Assembly: GCA_002347035.1 (NCBI GenBank)
Contig: DEAM01000004.1
Location: 35,153-99,152 of the forward strand
Origin: Gemmatimonadales bacterium UBA2982
Lineage (GTDB): Bacteria; Gemmatimonadota; Gemmatimonadetes; Longimicrobiales; Gaopeijiaceae
Direction: 5' to 3'
DNA: 64,000 nucleotides
Made by a program: the position numbers and the translations under genes. Positions 1 to 8,669 of the stretch are shown here, in pieces; position 1 is the stretch's first letter, and each line of letters begins with the position of its first letter. Under the pieces are notes generated by a model. The model saw only the letters and a list, made by a program, of their open reading frames with translations, made no database searches and was not told the origin of the DNA.

Positions 1-1
1 C

Positions 2-814
2 TCAGTCGAGCATCCCAATCACGGGTGAGGAAGGAATAGCAATCTCACTTGAGGGCATGCGGCCTGCCAAGAATGCGAGTCGGCCAGCAACCGTAGCATG
101 CTTCATTGCAAGTGCCATTTGCACTGGATCGTCAGCTGCTGCCAATGCGGTATTCATTAAGATTCCATCGACTCCCTGCTCCATGGTCACGCACGCATCA
201 GATGCCGTGCCAACCCCTGCATCGACGATAACCGGGACTGACAGCCGGCGTTTGATCTCTCGGATGAAGTAGGGGTTCACCATACCCAACCCACTCCCGA
301 TTGGGCTCGCAAGAGGCATCACTGCGACACACCCAGCATCTTCCAACCGGAGTGCTGTTATTAGGTCATCATTGGTATACGCCATCACCTTGAACCCTTC
401 TCCAGCAAGGGTCTTAGCAGCCTCAAGGGTACCGTGCACATCTGGCAGTAGGGTGTTTGCATCGCCAATGACCTCAAGCTTTAGGAAATCATTAAACCCT
501 GCTGCCCGTGCTAGCCGGGCATACCTTATCGCATCTTCAGCGGTAGAACATCCTGCCGTATTTGCAAGAAGGAAAAATTCGTCCGGCCTAAGGTGGTGGA
601 GTATCCCCTGCTCATTTTTCTGATCTAGGTCGATACGCCGGACAGCCACCGTGACCACTTCAGCCTCAGAGGCCCTAATCGCTCTGACCATAACTTCGTT
701 AGTCTTGTACTTTCCTGTTCCCACTATCAGACGTGAAACAAAGTCGACTCCGCCTACGTGGAGCGATCCATCAAGCCCGCTAGGCGTCTCAGGTTTCTTC
801 AGTCCACTCCCCAT
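2..814 (-). CDS. thiG: Thiazole synthase ThiG
   Basis: Forms the thiazole phosphate ring of thiamine from deoxyxylulose phosphate, dehydroglycine and the ThiS thiocarboxylate, in the cytoplasm. The 270-residue TIM barrel has the family landmarks: LIVGTGKY near residue 30, the Schiff-base lysine in FLKLEVIGD (about K112), and the phosphate-binding VDAGVGTASDA and MNTALAAADDP segments near the C-terminus. The frame is open 16 codons further upstream, but the ATG at 814 is preferred because it lies one base after the thiS stop, with a GGAGGA ribosome site formed by the codons of the ThiS Gly tail. It is last in a thiE-thiS-thiG run, which suggests translational coupling. The stop is at bases 2-4, so the gene is complete. 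Confidence 0.95.
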   Translation of the reverse strand: MGSGLKKPETPSGLDGSLHVGGVDFVSRLIVGTGKYKTNEVMVRAIRASEAEVVTVAVRRIDLDQKNEQGILHHLRPDEFFLLANTAGCSTAEDAIRYARLARAAGFNDFLKLEVIGDANTLLPDVHGTLEAAKTLAGEGFKVMAYTNDDLITALRLEDAGCVAVMPLASPIGSGLGMVNPYFIREIKRRLSVPVIVDAGVGTASDACVTMEQGVDGILMNTALAAADDPVQMALAMKHATVAGRLAFLAGRMPSSEIAIPSSPVIGMLD

Positions 815-815
815 G

Positions 816-1034
816 TCATCCTCCTCCCACGAAATGCACGAGTTCGAAGGAATCCCCGTCATTCACCTCGATGTCAGCATAGCGCTCACGCTCTAGGATC
901 TCCCGATTTAGTTCGACCACAACCATTCCAGGTTGAAGGTCTAGCTCGGCTAGGAGCGTAAGCACGGTGTGCCCAATATCAATATTTCGGTCCCTGCCGT
1001 TGAGCCGGACGGCCACCGTCTTAGTCGCACTCAA
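816..1034 (-). CDS. thiS: Sulfur carrier protein ThiS
   Basis: Small ubiquitin-like sulfur carrier of 72 residues. Its C-terminal Gly-Gly is adenylated and thiocarboxylated, and the sulfur is passed to ThiG. The sequence ends in VHFVGGG, with one glycine more than the usual terminal GG, and has the ThiS core LNREILERERYADIEVNDGD. The start is TTG, chosen because an AGGAGAT ribosome site sits about 7 bases upstream inside the 3' end of thiE; no ATG is available. The thiE stop is only 3 bases away and thiG starts one base after the stop, so the three genes are tightly coupled. Confidence 0.93.
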   Translation of the reverse strand: MSATKTVAVRLNGRDRNIDIGHTVLTLLAELDLQPGMVVVELNREILERERYADIEVNDGDSFELVHFVGGG

Positions 1035-1037
1035 GCT

Positions 1038-1685
1038 CTATCTCCTATTCGTCATAATCGCTAAGTAATTTCGAACCGCCCTTGCAGGATCCTCGGCATC
1101 CCAGACGCCGCGCAAGACCGCGACTCCCGATGCTCCCGCCTTTACAACAGATCTTGCTCGGCGTGGGTTGATGCCGCCGATCCCTATCACCGGTCCAGGA
1201 CACGCTAAGGTGACTTGAGCAAATTCATCAATCCCAATACCCCGAACGTTCGGATGACTTGGAGTCTCGAAGATAGCACCCAAGAACATGTAATCTGCGC
1301 CTACTGCTGCTGCTGCTGTATTGGCATTGTGGCAAGATGCTCCGATCCAGACTTTAGGGCCTAACAAGCTTCGTACTGCTGAAAGAGCCAAGGAACGAAC
1401 ACCCAAGTGGACTCCATCTACGTCGGTGGTCAGTGCAACATCGGCCCGGTCATTTACAAAGAGCAACGCATGTGTGCGTTTAGCGTGCGGCGCGAGAGCT
1501 GCAGCTAAGCGATAGATCTTACGGCCACACGTATGGGGCCCTCGGATGTGCAGTGCGATCGCAGAACCTCCAGCCGCACAAACTGTTAGCGCAACCGATT
1601 GCCAGTCCGGACGTGCCAGGACTGCGTCATCCGTCACGACGTGGAGTCGTGGCAGGGCAGAACCAGAATTCTCTTCATACTTCAC
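1038..1685 (-). CDS. thiE: Thiamine-phosphate synthase / TenI-type protein
   Basis: ThiE couples HMP pyrophosphate with thiazole phosphate to give thiamine phosphate; the related TenI is a thiazole tautomerase with the same TIM barrel. Seen here (215 aa): LFVNDRADVAL, DGVHLG, IGASCHN, GADYMFLGAIFETPSHPN and GIGGINPRRA, all in family order. The canonical Gln and acidic residue after HLG (HLGQxD) are replaced by HLGVRSL, and the FETPSHPN loop is also TenI-like, so tautomerase activity is a real alternative. The GTG start at 1685 overlaps the fmt stop (GTGA). It is first of thiE-thiS-thiG and follows fmt directly. Confidence 0.82.
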   Translation of the reverse strand: MKYEENSGSALPRLHVVTDDAVLARPDWQSVALTVCAAGGSAIALHIRGPHTCGRKIYRLAAALAPHAKRTHALLFVNDRADVALTTDVDGVHLGVRSLALSAVRSLLGPKVWIGASCHNANTAAAAVGADYMFLGAIFETPSHPNVRGIGIDEFAQVTLACPGPVIGIGGINPRRARSVVKAGASGVAVLRGVWDAEDPARAVRNYLAIMTNRR

Positions 1686-2623
1686 TCAAACAGCTCCCCA
1701 GGTTGAACCTTCCTGCCGCCGATCCAGTCCGTGGCACGCATTCGTCGTCGTCCAGAAGGCTGCACTTCAGAGAATTGCACACAGCCCTCACCTGTCGAGA
1801 CGACCACACCTGTTGCACGATCCACTCTAACAATCAATCCACTAGCCGGACTCATTTCTTCACCCCGACACTCGATTACGGTCGGTCGGAAGAGCTTTAC
1901 AGGTTCCTGATTTAGTGTGGACCAAGCCCCAGGAACCTGGTCCATGCCACGCACGTGTCGCGCAACTTCTGCAGCCGTTTGGTTCCAATCGATACGCGCA
2001 GTGGTGCGGTTAACCTTTGGAGCAAATGTTGCTGCATCATGATCCTGCTCCAATTCTTCAACCTCACCGTTTGAAAGGAGTGTCAGAGCCTCAACAAGAG
2101 CTTCAGCTCCAAGCTCAGAAAGACGGATGTAGAGTTCAGAGGCTGTCTGGTTGGGAAGAATCGGCTCGCGTACCTGATGGATGATAGGCCCAGCGTCCAT
2201 CGCGGGTACCATCCTTTGCACTGATATACCGGTCTCTTTGTGACCGCGTGCAATAGCCCAGTTTATAGGGGCAGCGCCACGTAACTTGGGGAGAAGAGAC
2301 GCATGCACATTGAGTGACCCTAAGCGCGGCAGGTCCAATACGTCTTGAGCAAGGATATGCCCATAAGCCACAACCACAGAAAAGTCAGGTTCCAACCGCC
2401 GAGCCTCTATTAAGAAGCCATCCCCTTTCGGCTGATCCGGAGTTAGAAGCCTGACACCCATTTCTTCAGCTATTTGCTTGATCGCCGACGCGCGTGGTCG
2501 CCGACCACGACCCGCAGGTTGGTCAGGCCGCGTGACAACTCCTACAATTTCGAAACCCCTTTTGCCGAGAGCCCTGAATGATGGAATGGCAAAGGCTGGT
2601 GTACCCCAAAACAGGATCTTCAT
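1682..2623 (-). CDS. fmt: Methionyl-tRNA formyltransferase
   Basis: Transfers a formyl group from 10-formyl-THF to initiator Met-tRNA. The 313-residue protein starts MKILFWGTPAFA. The catalytic Asn-His lies in LNVHASLLPKLRGAAP (about N105 and H107), with an Asp in PAMDAGPII near 142, and the OB-fold C-terminal domain follows. The frame continues 12 codons upstream inside def, but the ATG at 2623 overlaps the def stop as ATGA and matches the family N-terminus. The def-fmt pairing is classical: formylation and deformylation of nascent proteins. Confidence 0.96.
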   Translation of the reverse strand: MKILFWGTPAFAIPSFRALGKRGFEIVGVVTRPDQPAGRGRRPRASAIKQIAEEMGVRLLTPDQPKGDGFLIEARRLEPDFSVVVAYGHILAQDVLDLPRLGSLNVHASLLPKLRGAAPINWAIARGHKETGISVQRMVPAMDAGPIIHQVREPILPNQTASELYIRLSELGAEALVEALTLLSNGEVEELEQDHDAATFAPKVNRTTARIDWNQTAAEVARHVRGMDQVPGAWSTLNQEPVKLFRPTVIECRGEEMSPASGLIVRVDRATGVVVSTGEGCVQFSEVQPSGRRRMRATDWIGGRKVQPGELFE

Positions 2624-3141
2624 GGCTCCTCGAAACCGTCTGCCTCTAGCTTCTTCCACTTCTTGAGCAGCATTCGCCTTTTTAGTGGACTCAAGTGATC
2701 GAGGAAAAGGACCCCATGTATGTGATCGATCTCGTGTTGTAACGCCCGCGCCAAGAGGTCATCTGCCTCAACACTGATTGCGTTGCCGTCTGGATCGAAA
2801 CCTTCTACCCGCACGGCTGTGAACCGCTCAACCACCTCTTCAAGCCCAGGAATACTGAGACACCCCTCAGGCTTCTTATGCGTCTTCTTGCTGTGCCAAG
2901 TTATAGATGGATTTACGATTGCCAGAGGTTGATCGTCTTCGTCCTCACGGCGCAGATCAACTACGATCACTCCGGTCGAAATGCCGACTTGCGGTGCTGC
3001 GAGCCCGATGCCCTCCGCATGATACATGGTCTCAAACATATCCTGAACTAGGGCAACAAGTCGTTCGTCAAAATCTTCGACAAACTCTGCTTCGGCACGG
3101 AGAACTGGGTCCCCCATGAGAACAATCTCGCGAACCGACAT
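2620..3141 (-). CDS. def: Peptide deformylase
   Basis: Removes the N-formyl group from nascent proteins at the ribosome. All three family motifs are present in the 173-residue protein: GIGLAAPQVG (44-53), EGCLSIPG with metal ligand C94, and QHEIDH with metal ligands H136 and H140 and catalytic E137. The length is normal. The ATG start has no gene immediately upstream, so a promoter for def-fmt-thiESG probably lies in the 240-base gap to yajC. It overlaps fmt by ATGA. Confidence 0.97.
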   Translation of the reverse strand: MSVREIVLMGDPVLRAEAEFVEDFDERLVALVQDMFETMYHAEGIGLAAPQVGISTGVIVVDLRREDEDDQPLAIVNPSITWHSKKTHKKPEGCLSIPGLEEVVERFTAVRVEGFDPDGNAISVEADDLLARALQHEIDHIHGVLFLDHLSPLKRRMLLKKWKKLEADGFEEP

Positions 3142-3381
3142 GTATTAGGCGGTGTTAGAGATGCGGCTGGTTATGTTAAAAGTTATAAAGCCCAAGATTC
3201 AACCTACACCGATGAACGGACAGCTGACCCCACCTGCAAAGCTCCAACAACTGGGGTAGTCTGTGGCCGAAGCCCCTGAGCCGGGGCAAGCCCCGGCGAC
3301 CCACTGCACGTGGAGATGATATCAATCATGATCTGGGTGCATATAAGAATCCGCTGGGCCCAATGAACGCCACCACGTCCC
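3142..3381. other. Intergenic gap with GC-rich inverted repeat
   Basis: No convincing gene is seen between def and yajC. A perfect 8-base inverted repeat, GCCGGGGC / GCCCCGGC, occupies 3280-3297 with a 2-base centre. It has no U-run on either strand, so it is a weak terminator at best; a protein-binding palindrome or leader hairpin is equally possible. The gap should also hold the promoter of the def-fmt-thi run, but no clear -35/-10 pair was identified. Confidence 0.4.
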
Positions 3382-3708
3382 CTAATCTTCCTTGGCTTCA
3401 CCCCTTAAATCTAGGACTGCAGCAATGCGACTCCGGTCTACGGTTACTCGCGTATCCTCCCCTGTGCGCAATGTGAGTCGTTCGTCCTCCACGTGAACGA
3501 CCTTTCCGATGATGCCGCCATTGGAGACTACTTCATCTCCTCTCTTGATTCCCGAGAGCATCTGCTGATGTCGCTGCTTCTCCTTAGTCTGTGGTCTGAT
3601 TAGCAAGAAGTAGAAAATTGCAAAGATCAGAACCATCTGCACTATAAAGACGGTCCCGGCACCTCCGCCCTCACGAGGTACTGCCCAAAGAAGATGCATA
3701 AGGGTCAC
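3382..3708 (-). CDS. yajC: Preprotein translocase accessory subunit YajC
   Basis: Single-pass inner-membrane protein associated with SecDF-YidC. The 108-residue protein has one hydrophobic helix (about 18-38, ending FYFLLIRPQ), then the family signature RPQxKExxxHxxML and GDEVVSNGGIIGKV. The GTG at 3708 is chosen because a GGGAG site lies 6 bases upstream and it overlaps the tgt stop (GTGA); an ATG three codons downstream (3699) is the alternative. tgt-yajC adjacency is conserved in many bacteria. Confidence 0.95.
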   Translation of the reverse strand: MTLMHLLWAVPREGGGAGTVFIVQMVLIFAIFYFLLIRPQTKEKQRHQQMLSGIKRGDEVVSNGGIIGKVVHVEDERLTLRTGEDTRVTVDRSRIAAVLDLRGEAKED

Positions 3709-4850
3709 TTAGCGCTCCCTCCCTTTCGGTATAGTTCTAGCCAATCTTGACGCCAAATCTCAAAGTCCCCACCCACGATTTGGTCTCGTGCCTGTTCCCC
3801 CAATCGAACCAAAAATCTAAGGTTGTGCATGGATAGGAGCCTTGCCGCAAGCCACTCGGCCGCGACAACAAGATGTCGCAAGTACGCCCGGTCGTAGTGC
3901 ACGCATGCGTAACAGTCACAACCGGGATCTAGCGGCCTAGTGTCGCGGCGGAATCGCGCCGACTTCAAGTTCACCTGGCCTTCTTCCCTCGTCCAGGCAC
4001 TGCCATGACGTGCGTTGCGCGTCGGAGCGACACAATCGAATAGGTCACAGCCACGGGCGATAGCCTCCAAAAGGTCATCCGGGTAACCAACACCCATAAG
4101 ATAGCGCGGCCGATTCGTCGGCAGGACGTCGTGAAGGATCTCTAAAATCCTCCACATATCCTGCTTAGATTCTCCCACACTGAGACCCCCTATACCGTAC
4201 CCATGCCAGTCGGCTAACTCTAGGACCCGACTGGCATGCTCTCGTCTGATAGCATCGAAGACATTGCCCTGGAGTACTGGAAACAGAGACTGTACTGGGC
4301 TAGGTCCTTCCGTCTCCAATGCGGTAAAACGATCCCGACAACGTTTCAGCCACTTGAGGGTCCGCTCTACCGATTCCTTCGCCGTGCGTTGGTCGCATCC
4401 TCCAGGTGGGCACTCATCAAAAGCCATGACGATATCGGCACCCAGAGCCCGCTGGATCTCCATCACGAATTCAGGTGTGAATGTGTGTACTGAGCCATCG
4501 ATGTGGCTCTTGAAATCCACACCGTCATCGTGAACGCGGCGGGTTCCCGACAAGGAAAACACTTGGAACCCCCCTGAGTCGGTGAGAATCGGGCCATCCC
4601 ATCTCATGAAATGATGGAGGCCGCCGAGATCATCGATGAGCTCGTGGCCCGGCCTCAGGTACAGGTGGTACGTGTTGGCAAGGACCATCCGTGCACCAAG
4701 TTCTTTGACCTCCTCCATGATCAAGCCCTTCACTGTTCCCGCTGTACCAACCGGCATAAAAGAGGGCGTATGGATCCTCCCATGAGGAGTACTCAAGACG
4801 CCGGCACGAGCAGCGCCCTCCGCTGATTCTAGGGAATATTCAAACATCAT
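3705..4850 (-). CDS. tgt: Queuine/preQ1 tRNA-ribosyltransferase
   Basis: Exchanges guanine 34 for preQ1 in GUN-anticodon tRNAs. The 381-residue protein carries TDSGGFQVFSL (general acid/base Asp), FDECPPGG, GVGYPDDLLEA, the nucleophilic Asp in LFDCVAPTRNARHG, and the zinc site C-x-C-x2-C followed by His in DCYACVHYDRAYLRHL...MHN. Two adjacent ATGs (4850 and 4847) are possible starts. It is divergent from the SGNH hydrolase gene. queA, its pathway partner, lies about 5 kb away, separated by an inserted block of accessory genes. Confidence 0.96.
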   Translation of the reverse strand: MMFEYSLESAEGAARAGVLSTPHGRIHTPSFMPVGTAGTVKGLIMEEVKELGARMVLANTYHLYLRPGHELIDDLGGLHHFMRWDGPILTDSGGFQVFSLSGTRRVHDDGVDFKSHIDGSVHTFTPEFVMEIQRALGADIVMAFDECPPGGCDQRTAKESVERTLKWLKRCRDRFTALETEGPSPVQSLFPVLQGNVFDAIRREHASRVLELADWHGYGIGGLSVGESKQDMWRILEILHDVLPTNRPRYLMGVGYPDDLLEAIARGCDLFDCVAPTRNARHGSAWTREEGQVNLKSARFRRDTRPLDPGCDCYACVHYDRAYLRHLVVAAEWLAARLLSMHNLRFLVRLGEQARDQIVGGDFEIWRQDWLELYRKGGSAK

Positions 4851-4975
4851 AGTTCGAATGTAACGTGTATCTACACCCCTCTCACGAATGCATAAGTTCC
4901 GCCAATGCGTGCAAAGCTGCGCTTAGGATGACAGATTGCCGTCTTGAAAAACAATTGAATGGAGACCCAACACCC
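4851..4975. promoter_or_regulatory. Divergent promoter region tgt / SGNH hydrolase
   Basis: This 125-base gap between the divergent tgt and SGNH hydrolase starts must contain both promoters. A GGAG site lies about 12 bases before the ATG at 4976. No convincing -35/-10 pair was identified. The hydrolase frame is open from 4865, but those extra 37 codons precede a clear signal peptide and are probably untranslated. Confidence 0.35.
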
Positions 4976-5671
4976 ATGAAGCCCCGCATTCAAATCGGTC
5001 GCGTCTTGAGCCTAACAGTGTTTCTCGCGATCGGTCCAGTGTCACTCAACGCCCAAACGCCCGATCCCGATCCTGAGCGCTTTACGGACGACTTTGCGAG
5101 GTTTGCCACATGGGATGCCGAAAACTTTATTCCTGAGAATGGCATAGTCTTCCTGGGCAGCTCAAGTATAAACTATTGGAGGACTGCCGAAGCGTTCCCA
5201 GGCCTTCCAGTTATCAACAGAGGGTTCGGGGGCTCACAAGCCTCAGATGCTGCACACTGGGTTCAGGAAGTTGCGCTCAAGTATGACCCGGCCCTAATCG
5301 TGTACTACGAGGGCGACAACGACACCGCACGGGGAAAAAAAGCCGACCAGATATTCGAGGACGTACACGAGTTCGTTCATGCAGTGCATCACTCCGGCTC
5401 TGACGCAGAGATTCTTTTCATGTCCGTCAAGCCAAGTCCTGCACGCATGGAAGTGTGGGAGGAAGCCCAGCAAACGAATGAACTACTCAAGAGCTTTGCG
5501 GACTCCCATGAGGGAGTTTACTACGTCGATGTTGGATCTGACCTACTCGGATCAGATGGACAGCCCATCCCTGAGTATTACGTCCCTGATGGGATTCACA
5601 TGACCCCGGCGGGTTACGTGGTTTGGGATCGTGTCGTAGGTAAGGCCTTGGGGGAGATCCTCCTCCGTTAA
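4976..5671 (+). CDS. Secreted SGNH/GDSL-family hydrolase
   Basis: Esterase or lipase-like hydrolase of the SGNH fold; substrate unknown. The chosen ATG gives a signal peptide MKPRIQIGRVLSLTVFLAIG ending near LNAQ. Block I is FLGSSSINYW (nucleophile Ser in GSSS), the Gly block is NRGFGGSQ, the Asn block is YYEGDND, and the Asp-His block is DGIHMTPAGY. All four SGNH residues appear present in about 231 aa. It opens the plus-strand insertion between tgt and queA; the GNAT gene follows after 19 bases and is probably co-transcribed. Confidence 0.85.
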   Translation: MKPRIQIGRVLSLTVFLAIGPVSLNAQTPDPDPERFTDDFARFATWDAENFIPENGIVFLGSSSINYWRTAEAFPGLPVINRGFGGSQASDAAHWVQEVALKYDPALIVYYEGDNDTARGKKADQIFEDVHEFVHAVHHSGSDAEILFMSVKPSPARMEVWEEAQQTNELLKSFADSHEGVYYVDVGSDLLGSDGQPIPEYYVPDGIHMTPAGYVVWDRVVGKALGEILLR

Positions 5672-5690
5672 CTGCTAGGCTGCGTTTTAT

Positions 5691-6383
5691 ATGGCGCGTG
5701 ATCCTGAACAACCAGTTGGGTTAGCCGTAAACGGTTGGGACCCACCGTCCCGACCTACGCTGTCAAGGATCGAGGGACGCTATTGCACTCTGGAAAGGTT
5801 AGATCCAGAAAGACATGCAAAATTACTGTTCGAGGCTTTCCAGTTGGATCCTTCGGGTAGCGATTGGACGTATTTGCCCTACGGACCCTTCGGACATTCG
5901 GTCTCATTTCATGATTGGGCTACCAAGATCACCGCGGATAGTGATCCTCTGTTTTACACAATCTTAGATGGGACAGCACAACCTACGGGAATGGCAAGCT
6001 TCCTACGGATCAATCCGATGATGGGCTCTATTGAAGTTGGACACATCCACTTTGCTCAGTCACTTCAGCGCACCCAGGCCGCAACGGAAGTCATGTATCT
6101 CATGATGCGTCATGCATTTGATGATCTCGGGTACAGACGATACGAGTGGAAATGTGATGACCTTCACATGAAATCTAGAGCCGCCGCTATCCGTCTGGGG
6201 TTCACATATGAAGGCACACACCGGCAGGCTAGAATTTACAAAGGGAGGAACCGTGATACCGCCTGGTATTCGATCATTGATACCGAGTGGCCACGAATAC
6301 GCGACGCGTTCGAGGCCTGGCTAGATCCCTCCAACTTCGACAATTCGGGTGTGCAGAAAACGTCTTTAGCTGCGCGAAAATGA
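5691..6383 (+). CDS. GNAT-family N-acetyltransferase (RimJ/RimL type)
   Basis: A predicted acetyl-CoA-dependent N-acetyltransferase of 230 aa. The N-terminal GRYCTLERLDPERHA strand, the central GSIEVGHIHF, and the acetyl-CoA-contacting end MKSRAAAIRLGFTYEGTHRQ are typical of the RimJ/RimL branch, which modifies protein N-termini or small amines. The substrate cannot be read from sequence. No strong ribosome site precedes the ATG; it follows the SGNH gene closely. The stop codon lies at the base of a strong terminator hairpin. Confidence 0.85.
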   Translation: MARDPEQPVGLAVNGWDPPSRPTLSRIEGRYCTLERLDPERHAKLLFEAFQLDPSGSDWTYLPYGPFGHSVSFHDWATKITADSDPLFYTILDGTAQPTGMASFLRINPMMGSIEVGHIHFAQSLQRTQAATEVMYLMMRHAFDDLGYRRYEWKCDDLHMKSRAAAIRLGFTYEGTHRQARIYKGRNRDTAWYSIIDTEWPRIRDAFEAWLDPSNFDNSGVQKTSLAARK

Positions 6384-6421
6384 AGAAGCGGCCCCCCTCT
6401 TATGGCGGGGGCCGCTTCTTC
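6382..6421. terminator. Intrinsic terminator, likely bidirectional
   Basis: A perfect 15-base-pair stem (6382-6396 with 6407-6421) and 10-base loop begin inside the stop codon of the GNAT gene. The stem is GC-rich in the middle with GAAGAA/TTCTTC ends, so both strands end in a pyrimidine-rich arm. It sits between two convergent genes and can serve both. Confidence 0.85.
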
Positions 6422-6451
6422 ATACTAGAAGCTCAAGTGAGTCTAAGTGCA

Positions 6452-8485
6452 TCACCCTGGCAACTTGAGTGCCACTAACCGACCTGGCCTCTGCACCTGA
6501 ACTACCACGTACTGCTCCCCTCCATGCAAGTATGTCATCATGCCATACTGGCCATTCCCAGGTAATTCCACTTCCCCAACAAACTCGCCCGTGAGCTTGT
6601 GGAAGGCATTGAGTACTGGTGGGCCATTCGAGCCTTCCGTAGCCAAAAGTAGATCGCCTGCTACAATCTGGATTGAACTCTGACCACTTCCAAACTCCGA
6701 TGTATTAACTCCCTGGAGCGCAGGGTGATTAACCACATCCTCGGGTGCATCACCAATTGGAATCCACCAGATGCGCTCGCCAGTATTCATGTCGTACGCG
6801 TTCAAACGACTATAAGGTGGTTTCCAAGCTCGTAACCCTTCGACTCGAGGCAAACCGCCACCTGGTCCTGCAACCCACTGCGATAGCGTTGTACCAGTGG
6901 TTGCTGGATTATCCGGTTCATCAGACAGAGCGCCAGGAGCGAGACTTCCACCACTGCAGGTCTTTGTAGAAGGTACATAGAGAATCCCAGTAGTTGGATC
7001 GATAGTCGCTGGACTGGGGATGTTTAACCCTACTCCGTAGCATCTGATGTTGTCCTCCACTCCCGTGTTATGATCCTCGTAGAGCCGCGGCATGAACGGG
7101 CCTCCGATCCGGTAGTCACCGATCAGCTCCATAGCTTGCTCACGAAGCTCTGGCGTGAAGTCAATCAAGTCCTCCTCAGGTAACCCAAATGACTCGGTTG
7201 GCTCTGGACGTGTAGGCACAGGTTGTGTAGCCGAAGTCCAGTTACCCGGAACGACAGTCTGCGCAACAGGAACCTCCTCAATTGGCCAGATGGGCTCCCC
7301 AGTCTCCCGGTTAAAGGCAAACTGGAGACCATGCTTAGTCGTCTGGATAACGGAAGGTATCTCTCGGCCATCCACCTCAAGGTCGACAACCATAGGCACA
7401 TTCGGCAGATCATAATTCCACTGGTCACTGTGCACGACCTGGAAGTGCCACTCGCGCTCTCCAGTCTGAACATCCAGAGCTATCACAGTCGTACCAAAAA
7501 GGTTGTCGCCAGGTGAAAATCCACCGAAATAGTCGATCGTTGGAGGGTTTGTAGGAATGTAGACAATCCCTCGCTCATAGTCCGCTGACATCGGCGCCCA
7601 TGAGGAAATGTCTCCAGTCCACTGCCAGGCATCGTTCTCCCAGGTCTCATGCCCAAACTCGCCCGGACGTGGAATCACATTGAATTTCCACATGTATTCA
7701 CCCGTGCGAGCATCATACCCGAGAATGTCCCCGGGCACATTCTCGACACGTGTTTGATTGTAACCCTGCTCTGCAGAGTTCCCCACGACGACAACACCGT
7801 TGACTGCGATGGGTGGCGATGAAGACGTGATGAAGCCGAGCTCGCGTGGGATACCGTAGTCAGGGTCATATGGCTCATCCCACTCTAGCCATGGACCCCA
7901 ATCCGCGATCAGGTCCGGCAGCAGATCCACAACCCCGGACTCAGGGAAGCCCGGGAGTGGTACCGGAGATCCAAAGTTCTCTAGATGGCGACCTGTCTTC
8001 GCATCAAGCGCATGCAGGAAAAAAGCCGGGGATGTGTAGTAAATAACACCCCTGCCGTCGATCTCATCATACGCCACACCCTTGCCATAATTCTGGCGCA
8101 TAGATCGATCCCACCGCGTCGTGTGGGGCTCGCGGTAGGTCCACAGAATTTCGCCAGTCCCAGGGTCCATGGCGACCACGGTTCGGCGGGTGCCTGCTAC
8201 TGTGTACAGAACTCCATCTACGTATGTCGGTGTCGACTTAAACTGGTAGTCTTGAGCCGGGCCGTAATTGTCCGACTGGAAGGTCCAAGCAACTTCTAGA
8301 TCTTCAAAATTTGAAGCATCAATTTGATTGACTGGCGAATACCTTGTGCCCCACGCATCAGCACTTTGGTAGCGCCATTCTCCGTATGGATTCTGTCGCT
8401 CCTGTGAACTGATGCCTACGGGTAATAGGAGCAATAGAGTCAGGGTTAAGCTGAGGCCTGAAATTCCTCGGAACAATGACGACAT
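6452..8485 (-). CDS. PQQ-dependent quinoprotein dehydrogenase
   Basis: Periplasmic eight-bladed propeller dehydrogenase using pyrroloquinoline quinone, related to the soluble domain of membrane glucose dehydrogenase. The chosen ATG (8485) has GGGAGG 6-7 bases upstream and gives a signal peptide (MSSLFRGISGLSLTLTLLLL). Blade motifs with the tryptophan-docking pattern (GTGEILWTYRE, DARTGEYMWKFNV, DVQTGEREWHFQV, NRETGEPIWPIEE, MNTGERIWWIPI) recur through the ~677 residues. There is no CxxCH haem domain and no N-terminal membrane bundle. The substrate, probably an alcohol or sugar, is unknown. No PQQ biosynthesis genes are in the window. Confidence 0.9.
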   Translation of the reverse strand: MSSLFRGISGLSLTLTLLLLLPVGISSQERQNPYGEWRYQSADAWGTRYSPVNQIDASNFEDLEVAWTFQSDNYGPAQDYQFKSTPTYVDGVLYTVAGTRRTVVAMDPGTGEILWTYREPHTTRWDRSMRQNYGKGVAYDEIDGRGVIYYTSPAFFLHALDAKTGRHLENFGSPVPLPGFPESGVVDLLPDLIADWGPWLEWDEPYDPDYGIPRELGFITSSSPPIAVNGVVVVGNSAEQGYNQTRVENVPGDILGYDARTGEYMWKFNVIPRPGEFGHETWENDAWQWTGDISSWAPMSADYERGIVYIPTNPPTIDYFGGFSPGDNLFGTTVIALDVQTGEREWHFQVVHSDQWNYDLPNVPMVVDLEVDGREIPSVIQTTKHGLQFAFNRETGEPIWPIEEVPVAQTVVPGNWTSATQPVPTRPEPTESFGLPEEDLIDFTPELREQAMELIGDYRIGGPFMPRLYEDHNTGVEDNIRCYGVGLNIPSPATIDPTTGILYVPSTKTCSGGSLAPGALSDEPDNPATTGTTLSQWVAGPGGGLPRVEGLRAWKPPYSRLNAYDMNTGERIWWIPIGDAPEDVVNHPALQGVNTSEFGSGQSSIQIVAGDLLLATEGSNGPPVLNAFHKLTGEFVGEVELPGNGQYGMMTYLHGGEQYVVVQVQRPGRLVALKLPG

Positions 8486-8669
8486 ATTTCCCTCCCCGAA
8501 TAAAAACGCGGTCACGCATACGCCCTGTGCAATAACTCCGCATGTTAGTACTCAGCCCTGACTTCGGCCAGGCAGGCCCGCCGCCACTCAACAAACTCAA
8601 CGACTGGCTCGCGCAGTGGAGTAACGTCGGCCAGATTTCCAAACCCAATGTTCCGACCGAACAGGAGGG

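Noticed and set aside
3280..3297. GCCGGGGC/GCCCCGGC inverted repeat as a terminator
   Set aside because: Only a 2-base centre and no U-run on either strand; kept as an inverted repeat only.
3204..3401. 65-residue minus-strand frame overlapping the end of yajC
   Set aside because: No ribosome site, signal or motif; composition looks like an intergenic stretch with a GC hairpin.
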